Assembly: GCA_044433305.1 (NCBI GenBank)
Contig: JAWXTS010000034.1
Span: 1-16,500, forward strand
DNA: 16,500 bases
DNA from: JAWXTS01 sp044433305
GTDB lineage: Bacteria > Bacteroidota > Bacteroidia > Bacteroidales > Rikenellaceae
Direction: 5' to 3'
The position numbers were made by a program, and so were the translations under genes. This document shows positions 1 through 7,346 of this stretch, in pieces. The notes beneath the pieces were generated by a model. That model was not told the DNA's origin and did no database searches. It was given only the letters and a program-made list of their open reading frames with translations. How positions within the stretch are numbered: position 1 is the first letter of the stretch; the number at the start of each line of letters is the position of its first letter.

Positions 1-770
1 GTTGCCGTGGTTTATCAGAAGCCCTAGTTAAACAAGACGACATCTCAGCATTGTTCTGCCCTGTTGGAGGTGCTGCGACTATGGCTGCTGCTGCTGGCTA
101 TCTTGGCAAAGCGGCTCCAGAGAAAGAGCCTATGGTAGCTGTTGTTCGTTGTAACGGTAGCTGCGAGAATCGTCCTCGCACAAACCAATTCGATGGTGCT
201 TCGTCTTGTGCTGTTGTTGCATCACTTTATGGTGGTGAGACAGGATGTACCTTTGGTTGTATTGGTGAGGGTGACTGTGTTGATGTTTGTTCTTTTGGAG
301 CAATCGCTATCGACCCAGAAACCAAACTACCAGTTGTAGACCAAGACAAATGTACTGCTTGCGGTGCATGTGTTAAGGCATGTCCAAAATTCATTATCGA
401 GTTGCGCAAGAAAGGACCTAAGGATCGTCGCGTATACGTTAGCTGCGTAAACAAAGACAAAGGTGCTGTTGCTCGCAAAGCTTGTAAGACAGCTTGTATC
501 GCTTGTAAAAAATGCGAGAAGACTTGTCCATTTGATGCTATCACTGTTGAGAACAACCTTGCTTACATCGATCCAGCAAAATGTAAATCTTGTCGTAAAT
601 GTGTTCTAGAGTGCCCAACAGGTGCTATCGTAGAGGTTAACTTCCCTCCACGCCCTGTGAAGAAAGACGCTCCAGCTGTGACTAAGGCTCCTGTAACACC
701 TAAGGCTGCTGCAGTTAAACCAGAGGTTGCTCCAGAAGTTAAGACAGAGGCTCCAGCAGACAATAACTAG
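1..770 (+). CDS. rnfB: Rnf complex subunit B, 5'-truncated (ferredoxin-side iron-sulfur protein)
   Basis: RnfB accepts electrons from reduced ferredoxin and passes them into the membrane-bound Rnf complex. The frame is open from base 3 to the window edge, so the membrane anchor and the first cysteines lie outside. The first visible residues (CRGLSEALVKQ, then FCPVGG) are the end of the N-terminal Fe-S motif typical of RnfB. Ferredoxin-like clusters follow: CTFGC-x5-CVDVC, CTACGACVKAC, CKTACIACKKCEKTC and CKSCRKCVLEC. This is the long, cluster-rich RnfB form of Bacteroidota and clostridia rather than the short proteobacterial one. The last 40 or so residues are a low-complexity Ala/Pro/Lys/Val tail with no cysteines. 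rnfC starts 20 bases downstream. The TTG at 51 lies inside the Fe-S motif and is not a real start. Confidence 0.95.
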   Translation, partial: CRGLSEALVKQDDISALFCPVGGAATMAAAAGYLGKAAPEKEPMVAVVRCNGSCENRPRTNQFDGASSCAVVASLYGGETGCTFGCIGEGDCVDVCSFGAIAIDPETKLPVVDQDKCTACGACVKACPKFIIELRKKGPKDRRVYVSCVNKDKGAVARKACKTACIACKKCEKTCPFDAITVENNLAYIDPAKCKSCRKCVLECPTGAIVEVNFPPRPVKKDAPAVTKAPVTPKAAAVKPEVAPEVKTEAPADNN

Positions 771-790
771 AATAATTAAAGAAAAACGAT

Positions 791-2125
791 ATGTCAAAAA
801 CATTCAGAATAGGCGGAGTTCACCCACCTGAAAATAAAATAAGTAAGGCTAAGGCCATTGTTGAATTTCCTATTCCTGAAACCGTAGTGATTCCACTTTC
901 TCAGCACATCGGCGCACCAGCAGTTGCTTGCGTAGCAAAGGGAGATGTTGTTAAAGTTGGTCAGATCATAGCCACAGCAGGTGGCTTTGTATCGAGCAAC
1001 ATCCACTCATCGGTATCAGGTAAAGTAACATCTATTGACGCCATACTAGATGGCGGTGGCTTGCGCAAGCCTGCCATAACAATCAAAGTCGAGGGCGACG
1101 AGTGGGCAGAGGGCATAGACCTAAGCACAGATCTAGTTACAGAGTGCAGCCTTACTCCAGCCGAGATAGTAAAGAAAATTGCTGAGGCAGGTATCGTAGG
1201 TATGGGTGGTGCAACCTTCCCAACTCAAGTTAAGCTATCTGTTCCAGAAGGCAAGACAGCAGAATACCTTATTCTTAATGGTGTTGAGTGCGAGCCTTAC
1301 CTTACATCTGACCACCGCGTAATGCTTGAGCATGGCCAGGAGATGATCGTAGGTGTACAGATTTTGGCCAAAGCACTAGGTGTTAAGAAATCTTATGTTG
1401 GCATCGAGGAGAACAAACCTGACGCTATCAAACACCTTCAGACTATTACAGCCTCTATGAACGATATAGAGATTGTACCTCTACACGTACAATACCCTCA
1501 AGGTGGTGAGAAACAACTTATTGACGCTGTCATCTCACGTCAAGTACCTTCGGGCAAACTACCTATCGACGTTCAAGCTGTTGTACAGAACGTTAGTACA
1601 GCCCTAGCAGTATACCACGCAGTGCAGAAGAACCTTCCGCTTATCAGCCGCACGGTTACCGTTACAGGTAAGTCTATGACAGAGACTGGTAACTTCAAAG
1701 TTAGAATCGGTACTCCAATCAGCGCATTGTTGGCATATTGTGGCGGTCTTCCTGAGGATACAGGTAAGGTCATCAACGGAGGTCCTATGATGGGTCGCTC
1801 TATGTGTAACCTTGAAAGTTCTGTAACCAAAGGTACTTCAGGTATCCTTGTCATGAACGACAAAGAGGCTAAGCGTAATGAAGCTGCTTCATGTATCAAA
1901 TGTGCTAAATGTGTTAGTGTTTGTCCTATGGCTCTAGAACCATTCTTGATTAGCAAGATGGCTCAGAAATCTATGTTCGAGGCACTAGAGGACGAGCGCG
2001 TAGCAGACTGTATCGAGTGTGGATCATGCTCATACATCTGTCCTGCATCACTACCATTGCTAGACTACATCCGTATCGGCAAGGGCGAGGTAATGAAAAT
2101 CATGCGTGCGCGAGCAGCAAAATAA
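791..2125 (+). CDS. rnfC: Rnf complex subunit C (NADH/FMN and 2x[4Fe-4S] subunit)
   Basis: RnfC is the peripheral subunit where NAD+ is reduced; it is related to the 51-kDa flavoprotein of complex I. The 444 residues begin with the family signature GGVHPPENK (residues 8-16). The glycine-rich nucleotide/FMN region GMGGATFPT (137-145) follows, then NGVECEPYLTSDHR (163-176). Two [4Fe-4S] motifs close the protein: C368, C371, C374, C378 and C407, C410, C413, C417. The protein stops soon after the second cluster and lacks the long Ala/Lys-rich C-terminal extension of E. coli RsxC. The ATG at 791 puts GGVHPP at the expected distance from the N terminus. There is no clear Shine-Dalgarno, only an A-rich leader, as is usual in Bacteroidota. 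Confidence 0.97.
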   Translation: MSKTFRIGGVHPPENKISKAKAIVEFPIPETVVIPLSQHIGAPAVACVAKGDVVKVGQIIATAGGFVSSNIHSSVSGKVTSIDAILDGGGLRKPAITIKVEGDEWAEGIDLSTDLVTECSLTPAEIVKKIAEAGIVGMGGATFPTQVKLSVPEGKTAEYLILNGVECEPYLTSDHRVMLEHGQEMIVGVQILAKALGVKKSYVGIEENKPDAIKHLQTITASMNDIEIVPLHVQYPQGGEKQLIDAVISRQVPSGKLPIDVQAVVQNVSTALAVYHAVQKNLPLISRTVTVTGKSMTETGNFKVRIGTPISALLAYCGGLPEDTGKVINGGPMMGRSMCNLESSVTKGTSGILVMNDKEAKRNEAASCIKCAKCVSVCPMALEPFLISKMAQKSMFEALEDERVADCIECGSCSYICPASLPLLDYIRIGKGEVMKIMRARAAK

Positions 2126-2153
2126 CCCATAGGAATATAAAAACATAAATATA

Positions 2154-3131
2154 ATGGAGAAAAAATTAATTGTATCGCCGTCACCTCACGTCAAATCGGC
2201 CGTTTCGACACAGAGCCTTATGCGTGATGTAGTGATTGCATTGATTCCTGCCTTTGCTGTCGCAGTTTGGGTTTATGGAATAGATGTAGTTATTGTGACA
2301 GCAGTTTCGGTTGCCGCATGTATGCTAACCGAATTTGTTATAACACGTTACTTGCTAGGATTAAAATCTACTCTATGTGATTTTTCAGCTGCACTAACAG
2401 GTTTATTGTTGTCTTTCAACCTACCAAGCAACCTACCTCTAGGTCTAGTTGTTATGGGTGCCGTGGTTGCCATAGGTATCGGTAAGATGTCTTTTGGCGG
2501 CTTGGGCCGCAACCCTTTCAACCCTGCACTTGTTGGTCGTGTGTTCCTTCTAATATCATTCCCTGTACAGATGACCAGCTTCCCTGATCCTCAAGCAGTA
2601 GATGGTAGCACGGGTGCAACATTGCTTACAGCAGCCAAAGAGTTTATCGGTAATGGCAACTCAGCAGCTAGCTTCGATTACAGCCTAAGCGATATGTTTA
2701 TCGGCTTGCAAGGCGGTTCTCTTGGTGAGATAGGTGCAGCAGCGCTACTACTAGGATTTGTATATTTGTTGGTTCGCAAGGTTATCACTTGGCACATTCC
2801 AGTAGCAGTATTGGGAAGTATGGGTGTTCTTGCAGCTATCCTTTGGGGAGTTAACCCAGATTCATACATGAACCCTATGTTCCACATCCTAGGTGGTGGT
2901 GCTCTACTAGGAGCAATATACATGGCTACTGACTACGTCAGCTCGCCAATGACATACAAAGGTATGCTTATCTATGGTGTTGGTATCGGTGTAATCACCA
3001 TCCTTATCCGTACTTGGGGTGCTTATCCAGAGGGTATGTCGTTCGCAATTCTTATCTTGAATGCTTGCGTACCACTAATTAACAAATATGTCAAACCACA
3101 ACGCTTTGGCGCACAAACTGTAAAACAATAG
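2154..3131 (+). CDS. rnfD: Rnf complex subunit D (membrane flavoprotein)
   Basis: RnfD, homologous to NqrB, is an integral membrane subunit that carries covalently bound FMN and forms part of the ion-translocation path. The 325 residues contain many hydrophobic segments and the family motif GGLGRNPFNPALVGRVF (115-131). The flavinylation site is DGSTGATLL (150-158), with Thr156 the expected FMN acceptor attached through a phosphoester bond by ApbE. The N terminus (LIVSPSPHVKS) is the conserved RnfD opening. The 28-base gap after rnfC holds no obvious control element. No apbE gene is visible in this window, so the flavin transferase must be encoded elsewhere. Confidence 0.96.
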   Translation: MEKKLIVSPSPHVKSAVSTQSLMRDVVIALIPAFAVAVWVYGIDVVIVTAVSVAACMLTEFVITRYLLGLKSTLCDFSAALTGLLLSFNLPSNLPLGLVVMGAVVAIGIGKMSFGGLGRNPFNPALVGRVFLLISFPVQMTSFPDPQAVDGSTGATLLTAAKEFIGNGNSAASFDYSLSDMFIGLQGGSLGEIGAAALLLGFVYLLVRKVITWHIPVAVLGSMGVLAAILWGVNPDSYMNPMFHILGGGALLGAIYMATDYVSSPMTYKGMLIYGVGIGVITILIRTWGAYPEGMSFAILILNACVPLINKYVKPQRFGAQTVKQ

Positions 3132-3136
3132 AGACT

Positions 3137-3721
3137 ATGGAAAGTACACTTAAAAATATGGTACTGACACTGTTTGTCATCACCTTCGTAGCTTCATCGG
3201 CAGTAGGATTGGTGTATCAGGTTACCAAAGACCCTATCGCTGCGGCAAAACAAGCCAAGCTATCAGCAGCTCTTGGCGAGGTGCTACCATCAAACTTTGA
3301 CAACGAGCCATCGCAAGACCAACAGGTTAAAGATGTAGACGGCGGACAAGTCACTATCTACACAGCCAAAAGTGGCGACCAAGTCGTTGGATATGCTGTT
3401 GAGACTTTCACTATGAATGGTTTCGGCGGACGCATCAAACTTATGGCAGGTTTCCTACCAGACGGAAATATAACTAAGATTGCGGTTCTTGAACACGCAG
3501 AGACTCCAGGTCTAGGTAACAAAATCGAACCATCAAAATCAGATTTCTCGCTTCAGTTCGAGGGTAAAAATCCTGCGAGCTACACGCTAAAAGTCAAAAA
3601 AGATGGCGGTGATGTAGATGCTATCACGGCTTCAACAATCACTTCTCGTGCTTACCTTGATGCTGTTCAACGTGCATATAACACTGTTTTTTCAACAATG
3701 AAAGGAGGAGCAAATGAATAA
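3137..3721 (+). CDS. rnfG: Rnf complex subunit G (covalent-FMN protein)
   Basis: RnfG, homologous to NqrC, is anchored by one N-terminal helix (about residues 8-28) and exposes a flavin domain outside the cytoplasmic membrane. The FMN domain contains HAETPGLG (120-127) and the flavinylation motif DAITASTITSRA (161-172), where Thr167 is the likely FMN-bearing residue. This is a variant of the SGAT form: TAST replaces SGAT, a variant I recall in Bacteroidota and clostridial RnfG. The gene starts 5 bases after rnfD. Its end overlaps the start of rnfE by 8 bases, which implies coupled translation. Confidence 0.95.
   Translation: MESTLKNMVLTLFVITFVASSAVGLVYQVTKDPIAAAKQAKLSAALGEVLPSNFDNEPSQDQQVKDVDGGQVTIYTAKSGDQVVGYAVETFTMNGFGGRIKLMAGFLPDGNITKIAVLEHAETPGLGNKIEPSKSDFSLQFEGKNPASYTLKVKKDGGDVDAITASTITSRAYLDAVQRAYNTVFSTMKGGANE
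3703..3708 (+). promoter_or_regulatory. Shine-Dalgarno sequence for rnfE
   Basis: AGGAGG lies 5 bases before the rnfE ATG at 3714, within the last codons of rnfG (Met-Lys-Gly-Gly). It is a near-perfect anti-16S match, unusual beside its neighbours, which have only A-rich leaders. It supports 3714 as the rnfE start and suggests re-initiation by ribosomes finishing rnfG. The match could instead be incidental to the encoded Lys-Gly-Gly. Confidence 0.55.
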
Positions 3722-4301
3722 GCTACAACTAATAACAAAGGGACTTATCAAAGAGAATCCTATCTTTGTCCTTATGCTTGGTATGTGTCCTACACTAGGT
3801 ACTACATCATCAGCAATCAATGGCTTGGGTATGGGTATGGCAACTACTTTCGTGCTTGTCATGTCAAATATCGTTATCGCAATGATTAAGAACTTCATAC
3901 CTGCAAAGGTACGTATCCCTTCATTCATTGTGGTTATTGCATCGTTCGTAACCCTTGTACAGTTCTGTATGGAGGCTTTCGTTCCAGATTTGTACGCTAC
4001 TCTAGGTGTGTTCATTCCTCTTATCGTAGTAAACTGTGTTATCTTGGGTCGTGCCGAGGCTTTTGCCAGCAAGAATGGCGTGTTCGATTCAGCTCTAGAT
4101 GGTATAGGCATAGGTCTAGGATTTACATTCTCGCTAACTCTTCTAGGTACTGTACGTGAGCTTCTTGGTGCTGGTTCATTCTTCGGAATGAAGTTCATCG
4201 AGGGTGACGGCATCTTGTTGTTCGTACTTGCTCCGGGAGCATTTATCGCCCTAGCCTACCTACTAGTATTGTTTAACAAAGTTACAGCAAAACTAAAATA
4301 A
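3714..4301 (+). CDS. rnfE: Rnf complex subunit E (membrane subunit)
   Basis: RnfE, homologous to NqrD, is an all-helical membrane subunit of 195 residues with about six transmembrane segments. It pairs with RnfA in an inverted-topology dimer at the core of the pump. Two conserved cysteines are present, C25 in LGMCPTLG and C108 in VNCVILGRAEA. In the Nqr and Rnf structures the equivalent cysteines of the two subunits bind a shared intramembrane [2Fe-2S] cluster. The start overlaps the end of rnfG and is preceded by an AGGAGG. The stop is one base before the rnfA start. Confidence 0.96.
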   Translation: MNKLQLITKGLIKENPIFVLMLGMCPTLGTTSSAINGLGMGMATTFVLVMSNIVIAMIKNFIPAKVRIPSFIVVIASFVTLVQFCMEAFVPDLYATLGVFIPLIVVNCVILGRAEAFASKNGVFDSALDGIGIGLGFTFSLTLLGTVRELLGAGSFFGMKFIEGDGILLFVLAPGAFIALAYLLVLFNKVTAKLK

Positions 4302-4302
4302 C

Positions 4303-4875
4303 ATGGGATATTTTGAAATTATCATAGCAGCTATATTCGTAAACAATATAGTTCTTGCCCAGTTCCTCGGAATCTGCCCATTTCTAGGTGTATCAAATAA
4401 GGTTGAAACATCTATGGGTATGGGTGCTGCCGTAACTTTCGTTATGGCCATTGCAGCGGTTGTTGCATACCTTATACAGTACTTTGTACTAGTACCTTTG
4501 CATATCGAGTATATGCAGACTATTGTCTTCATCTTGATTATTGCCTCTTTGGTACAGATGGTAGAAATCATGCTTAAGAAAGTGAGTCCAACTCTTTACC
4601 AAGCATTGGGTATCTTCTTGCCACTTATCACTACTAACTGTGCGGTACTTGGTGTTGCCATCCTTTTGGTTCAGAAAGAGTTTACTCTAGGACAATCTGT
4701 TGTATATGCTGTGTCTACGGCTATTGGCTTCACAATCGCTTTGGTTCTATTCGCTGGCATCAGAGAGAAGCTAGAGTTGGAAGATACTCCAGCAGCGATG
4801 AAAGGACTTCCTATCGCTATCCTAACGGCTGGTATCATGGCCATGGCCTTTATGGGCTTCTCAGGATTGGTATAG
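4303..4875 (+). CDS. rnfA: Rnf complex subunit A (membrane subunit)
   Basis: RnfA, homologous to NqrE, is the paralogue and partner of RnfE. It has 190 residues and about six transmembrane helices. The cluster-binding cysteines are C25 in LGICPFLG and C113 in TNCAVLG, each in the same motif as in RnfE. The ATG follows the rnfE stop after a single base. It is the last gene of the operon: a strong hairpin terminator begins about 20 bases after its stop codon, and the next gene runs the other way. Confidence 0.96.
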   Translation: MGYFEIIIAAIFVNNIVLAQFLGICPFLGVSNKVETSMGMGAAVTFVMAIAAVVAYLIQYFVLVPLHIEYMQTIVFILIIASLVQMVEIMLKKVSPTLYQALGIFLPLITTNCAVLGVAILLVQKEFTLGQSVVYAVSTAIGFTIALVLFAGIREKLELEDTPAAMKGLPIAILTAGIMAMAFMGFSGLV

Positions 4876-4896
4876 TCTCAGTTTCATTGATACATA

Positions 4897-4933
4897 AAAA
4901 AGCGGTTCTTGCATAATGCAGGAACCGCTTTTT
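4897..4933. terminator. Bidirectional rho-independent terminator between rnfA and the S41 gene
   Basis: The arms are AAAAAGCGGTTCTTGCA (4897-4913) and TGCAGGAACCGCTTTTT (4917-4933), with a TAA loop. This gives a 17-bp stem with a single G-U wobble. On the + strand it is followed by GTTTT, and on the - strand the arm ends in a T run, so it can stop both converging transcripts (rnfA and the S41 lipoprotein gene). Confidence 0.93.
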
Positions 4934-4959
4934 GTTTTGAGTAAAGTTATATTATAGGG

Positions 4960-6189
4960 CTAGCCCTGTATCATCTTAACAAGATATTCTAACTGAGTGT
5001 CAACATCGTTTATGTAGTCTTCGAGGCTCTGCTCGATATGATGGTGAGGCTCTATGCCTATGCCCTCCATAGGGAATCCTTTGGGCGATACTTGCACGGG
5101 CTTGCGTGTTGGGATATTGAAGTAAGTGCCATAGCTGGTCGCTTGGACCATAGGGCTGTTGCCCGTATCGCCTGATGTTGGCACGCCCACTAGGGTTACG
5201 TTTGCGCTCTCCTTCAAATCTAAGGCAAAGCTCTCCGCTGCCGAAGCAGTTGTAGTATGAGTCAAAAGATAAATCTTGCCAGTGTATCTATCATCCCTAG
5301 GCTCTAGCATATCGCCCGACACTGAGGCCTGCTGCTTTTCTTTGATAAGGTATTCTGCTATCTCCTCGCTGCGATTAGAGTATCCACCACCATTATTTCT
5401 TACGTCTATAATCAGGTAAGGAAGCTGTTTGATTGAAGAAAGTGCCTCAGCAAATTTCGTTGTAACCTCCATGTCGTTCATCGAATTAATAGCTATGTAG
5501 CCTATCTGCTCCGTAAGGGCGCTCGAGGCTATGGTCTCTAGGTTGTTGGTTCGTTGGCTGTTAGCATCGCAGAAGCTCAAGGTTATATCTTTTTTGCCCT
5601 GCTCTGTCATGATAGTGTAGGTTCTCTTGGCTGGAGAGTAGCTATTCTTTATGGCACTCATGGTGGTGTAAAGCTTAAGGCCACGTTGTGTCGAGGCATT
5701 TCGATACTTCTCTTTAGACTCTAGCCACTCAAGAACGGGCACTCCACCCACGGCAAGTATCTCATCGGCTCTCTTGACGCCCTGCATCTTAAGCGAGTCC
5801 ATGCCAACATAACTGAAAAGTATCTTATCTTCTACTCGGGCCACAGAAAAGTCGAGATAATAACTATTGAACAACGCCATAGAATGGTCGTTCCTTAGCG
5901 CAGCAAAGTACTCTTGCAGAAGTGAGCCGTAGGCCTCAGGAGTCTGCGCCTGCATAACACGCTGGTTAATAGTTGTATATAATGAATCCATATTTATGTT
6001 CTTGGCCTCTATATGTGAATATTTCAGCCTTACGATAGAATCAACTTGCTTGAAATCGGCATTATAATCCTCGGGCTGCACGCTCATCTGAGACATATAA
6101 GTAAACTGTGGGCTGAGCTGAGAGTCGCCTGATGACGAGCAGCTTGCCATGCTCAATGCCATGGCTGAGAGTAGTAGTAATCTTCGCAT
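4960..6189 (-). CDS. S41-family peptidase-like lipoprotein
   Basis: This 409-residue exported protein has a lipoprotein signal peptide with the lipobox MASC (Cys17), so it should be anchored to the cell envelope. A helical N-terminal region is followed by a degenerate PDZ-like stretch (about 130-160, GVKRADEILAVGGVPV). The S41 core comes next: IDVRNNGGG (261-269), then TTASAAES, where Ser316 is the expected nucleophile, then GVPTSGDTGN (335-344), and a C-terminal EGIGIEPHHHI. In Tsp/CtpA proteases a lysine sits about 25 residues after the serine; here that position is Asp341. It therefore resembles the tricorn/IRBP-like branch of S41, or has lost Ser-Lys chemistry. The substrate is unknown. 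It has its own promoter and is probably monocistronic. Confidence 0.85.
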   Translation of the reverse strand: MRRLLLLSAMALSMASCSSSGDSQLSPQFTYMSQMSVQPEDYNADFKQVDSIVRLKYSHIEAKNINMDSLYTTINQRVMQAQTPEAYGSLLQEYFAALRNDHSMALFNSYYLDFSVARVEDKILFSYVGMDSLKMQGVKRADEILAVGGVPVLEWLESKEKYRNASTQRGLKLYTTMSAIKNSYSPAKRTYTIMTEQGKKDITLSFCDANSQRTNNLETIASSALTEQIGYIAINSMNDMEVTTKFAEALSSIKQLPYLIIDVRNNGGGYSNRSEEIAEYLIKEKQQASVSGDMLEPRDDRYTGKIYLLTHTTTASAAESFALDLKESANVTLVGVPTSGDTGNSPMVQATSYGTYFNIPTRKPVQVSPKGFPMEGIGIEPHHHIEQSLEDYINDVDTQLEYLVKMIQG

Positions 6190-6223
6190 TTATTCTTATC
6201 TTGTTTAATCATTAATATACCAA

Positions 6224-6231
6224 CAAAGATA
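6224..6231 (-). promoter_or_regulatory. Putative -7 element for the S41 lipoprotein gene
   Basis: On the - strand TATCTTTG matches the Bacteroidota -7 consensus TAnnTTTG and lies 34 bases before the ATG. No good TTG (-33) element is seen 19-22 bases upstream, so the assignment rests on the -7 box and its position. Confidence 0.55.
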
Positions 6232-6260
6232 TATATCTACCCATATACGAGGATACACGG

Positions 6261-6342
6261 AATAATAGCCGACTAGCCACGCACCACGACATGTGGACTA
6301 TCAGCGTACAGACATTAAGGCTAGTGAAATAGGTTATGCCTA
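6261..6342. repeat. Direct repeat unit 1 (intergenic, about 80 bp)
   Basis: This is the first of two imperfect direct copies. The first 24 bases (starting AATAATAGCCGACTAG) are identical in both and begin exactly 100 bases apart. Similarity continues through ATCAG, TTAAGGCTA, AAATAGG and TGCCTA with a few small gaps. This copy can form an ACTAGCC/GGCTAGT stem (6272-6278 with 6319-6325). It does not match any element I know. Confidence 0.7.
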
Positions 6343-6360
6343 GGGTACTTGATAATGAGC

Positions 6361-6436
6361 AATAATAGCCGACTAGCCACGCACAATACGGACCATCAGA
6401 ACTTAGGCGTTAAGGCTATCAAATAGGCCCTGCCTA
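6361..6436. repeat. Direct repeat unit 2 (intergenic, ends at the TPM-gene stop codon)
   Basis: This is the second copy of the repeat, separated from the first by an 18-base unrelated spacer. Its last bases, TGCCTA, contain the reverse-strand stop codon of the TPM protein gene. Unit 1 ends in the same TGCCTA, which suggests a duplication of the sequence just beyond that gene. Here the GGCTAT near 6415 can pair with ATAGCC at 6365-6370. Confidence 0.7.
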
Positions 6437-7246
6437 CCAAGAGCCGCCACCACCGCCGCCGCCTGACATGCCACCGCCAAAGCCACCGAAGCCGCCACCT
6501 CCAAAACCTCCACCGAAGCCGCCTGAGCCACCACCACGGTAGTTGCCAAAGCCGCGCCCCGTACCAAAGAAGATTGTAGGAACACCACCCACCATGGTTG
6601 TTGTTGTAGTTGAGTTATCGTCGATATTGGAGCCTCCATGCTTAGAGCCTAAGAACCTTATAAGCAAGAATATACTTAAGAATATCAAAATCGAGAAGCT
6701 ACGTTCGGCACCGCTCTCCGAAGCCTTAGTGTACTGGTCGGCAGTGTACTCACCACGCGAAAGGTTCATGATAACATCCACAGCTTTCTCTATACCCTCG
6801 TACATATTGCCCTGCATAAAGGCAGGTATCATCTCGTTGCGCACGATGCGTCCAGCAGTAACATCAGGTATGACACCCTCTAGTCCATAGCCCACAGATA
6901 TAAACACCTGACCAGAGCCAGAAGTTGCGGTCTTAGGCTTTACCAGCACCACCACGCCATTATTGTTCTGAGCACTACCCACGCCCCACTCAGAGTGAAG
7001 CCTCTGGGCAAAGTCGCTCACAGCATAGCTTCCAAGGTCCTTAACGGTGACCACAGCAATCTGCGTTGTTGTCGAGCGAGCAAAGGTATCAAGTGTATTC
7101 TCTAGTTTTGTAATCTGCTCAGGTGTCATCAGCCCTGCAAAGTCATTGACTAGTCGTGCAGGATTTGGCACACTAGGTATCTGAGCACTAGCTGTTAACA
7201 GTACCAAAAACGACAATAATGATAATATATATGTTTTAATCTTCAT
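6434..7246 (-). CDS. TPM-domain (YgcG/Psb32-like) membrane protein with Gly-rich tail
   Basis: This 270-residue protein has an N-terminal signal peptide ending near the ASA at 19-21. A TPM domain covers roughly residues 32-165: VNDFAGLMTPEQITKLE, then TQIAVVTVKDLG, NNNGVVVLV, GYGLEGVIPD and NEMIPAF. One transmembrane helix follows at about 183-199, so the domain faces the periplasm. After a Thr-rich linker come about 40 residues that are almost all Gly and Phe, ending GGGSW, a tail characteristic of YgcG-type proteins. TPM domains have been linked to weak phosphatase activity and to membrane-complex assembly or repair; the role here is not known. The LemA gene that often precedes this family is absent. 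The upstream gene is divergent, and the two share a promoter region. Confidence 0.88.
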   Translation of the reverse strand: MKIKTYILSLLSFLVLLTASAQIPSVPNPARLVNDFAGLMTPEQITKLENTLDTFARSTTTQIAVVTVKDLGSYAVSDFAQRLHSEWGVGSAQNNNGVVVLVKPKTATSGSGQVFISVGYGLEGVIPDVTAGRIVRNEMIPAFMQGNMYEGIEKAVDVIMNLSRGEYTADQYTKASESGAERSFSILIFLSIFLLIRFLGSKHGGSNIDDNSTTTTTMVGGVPTIFFGTGRGFGNYRGGGSGGFGGGFGGGGFGGFGGGMSGGGGGGGSW

Positions 7247-7268
7247 ACGTTCATATTTTTCAAGTTCT

Positions 7269-7301
7269 CAAAATTAATCATTTCCGCGATTAATACCCCA
7301 A
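7269..7301 (-). promoter_or_regulatory. Putative promoter of the TPM protein gene
   Basis: On the - strand TAATTTTG (7269-7276) matches TAnnTTTG, and a TTG at 7299-7301 lies 22 bases upstream as a possible -33 element. The -7 box is 22 bases before the ATG. A CCGCGATT sequence sits between the two elements. Confidence 0.6.
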
Positions 7302-7315
7302 AAATATAATTATAA

Positions 7316-7346
7316 TTTCTTTACTACCTAATATTTTATACCTTTG
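7316..7346 (+). promoter_or_regulatory. Putative promoter of the unknown membrane protein/GNAT operon
   Basis: TACCTTTG at 7339-7346 is a perfect match to the Bacteroidota -7 box. The region 20 bases upstream has only TTT at 7316-7318, a weak -33. The predicted start of transcription, near 7352, leaves a leader of about 15 bases before the ATG at 7368. It also rules out the TTG at 7344 as a start codon. Confidence 0.65.

Noticed and set aside
3692..4213. 173-codon open frame on the - strand opposite rnfE
   Set aside because: It lies wholly opposite a clear rnfE gene and resembles no protein family; it is a by-product of the codon use of rnfE.
6261..6384. Two identical 24-base sequences, considered as a CRISPR remnant
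   Set aside because: Only two copies, with a 76-base gap that itself continues the similarity of the repeat. There is no cas gene nearby, so this is a longer degenerate direct repeat.
6434..6560. GC-rich repetitive DNA at the end of the TPM gene
   Set aside because: It encodes the in-frame Gly/Phe tail typical of YgcG-like proteins, so it is coding low complexity and not a separate repeat element.
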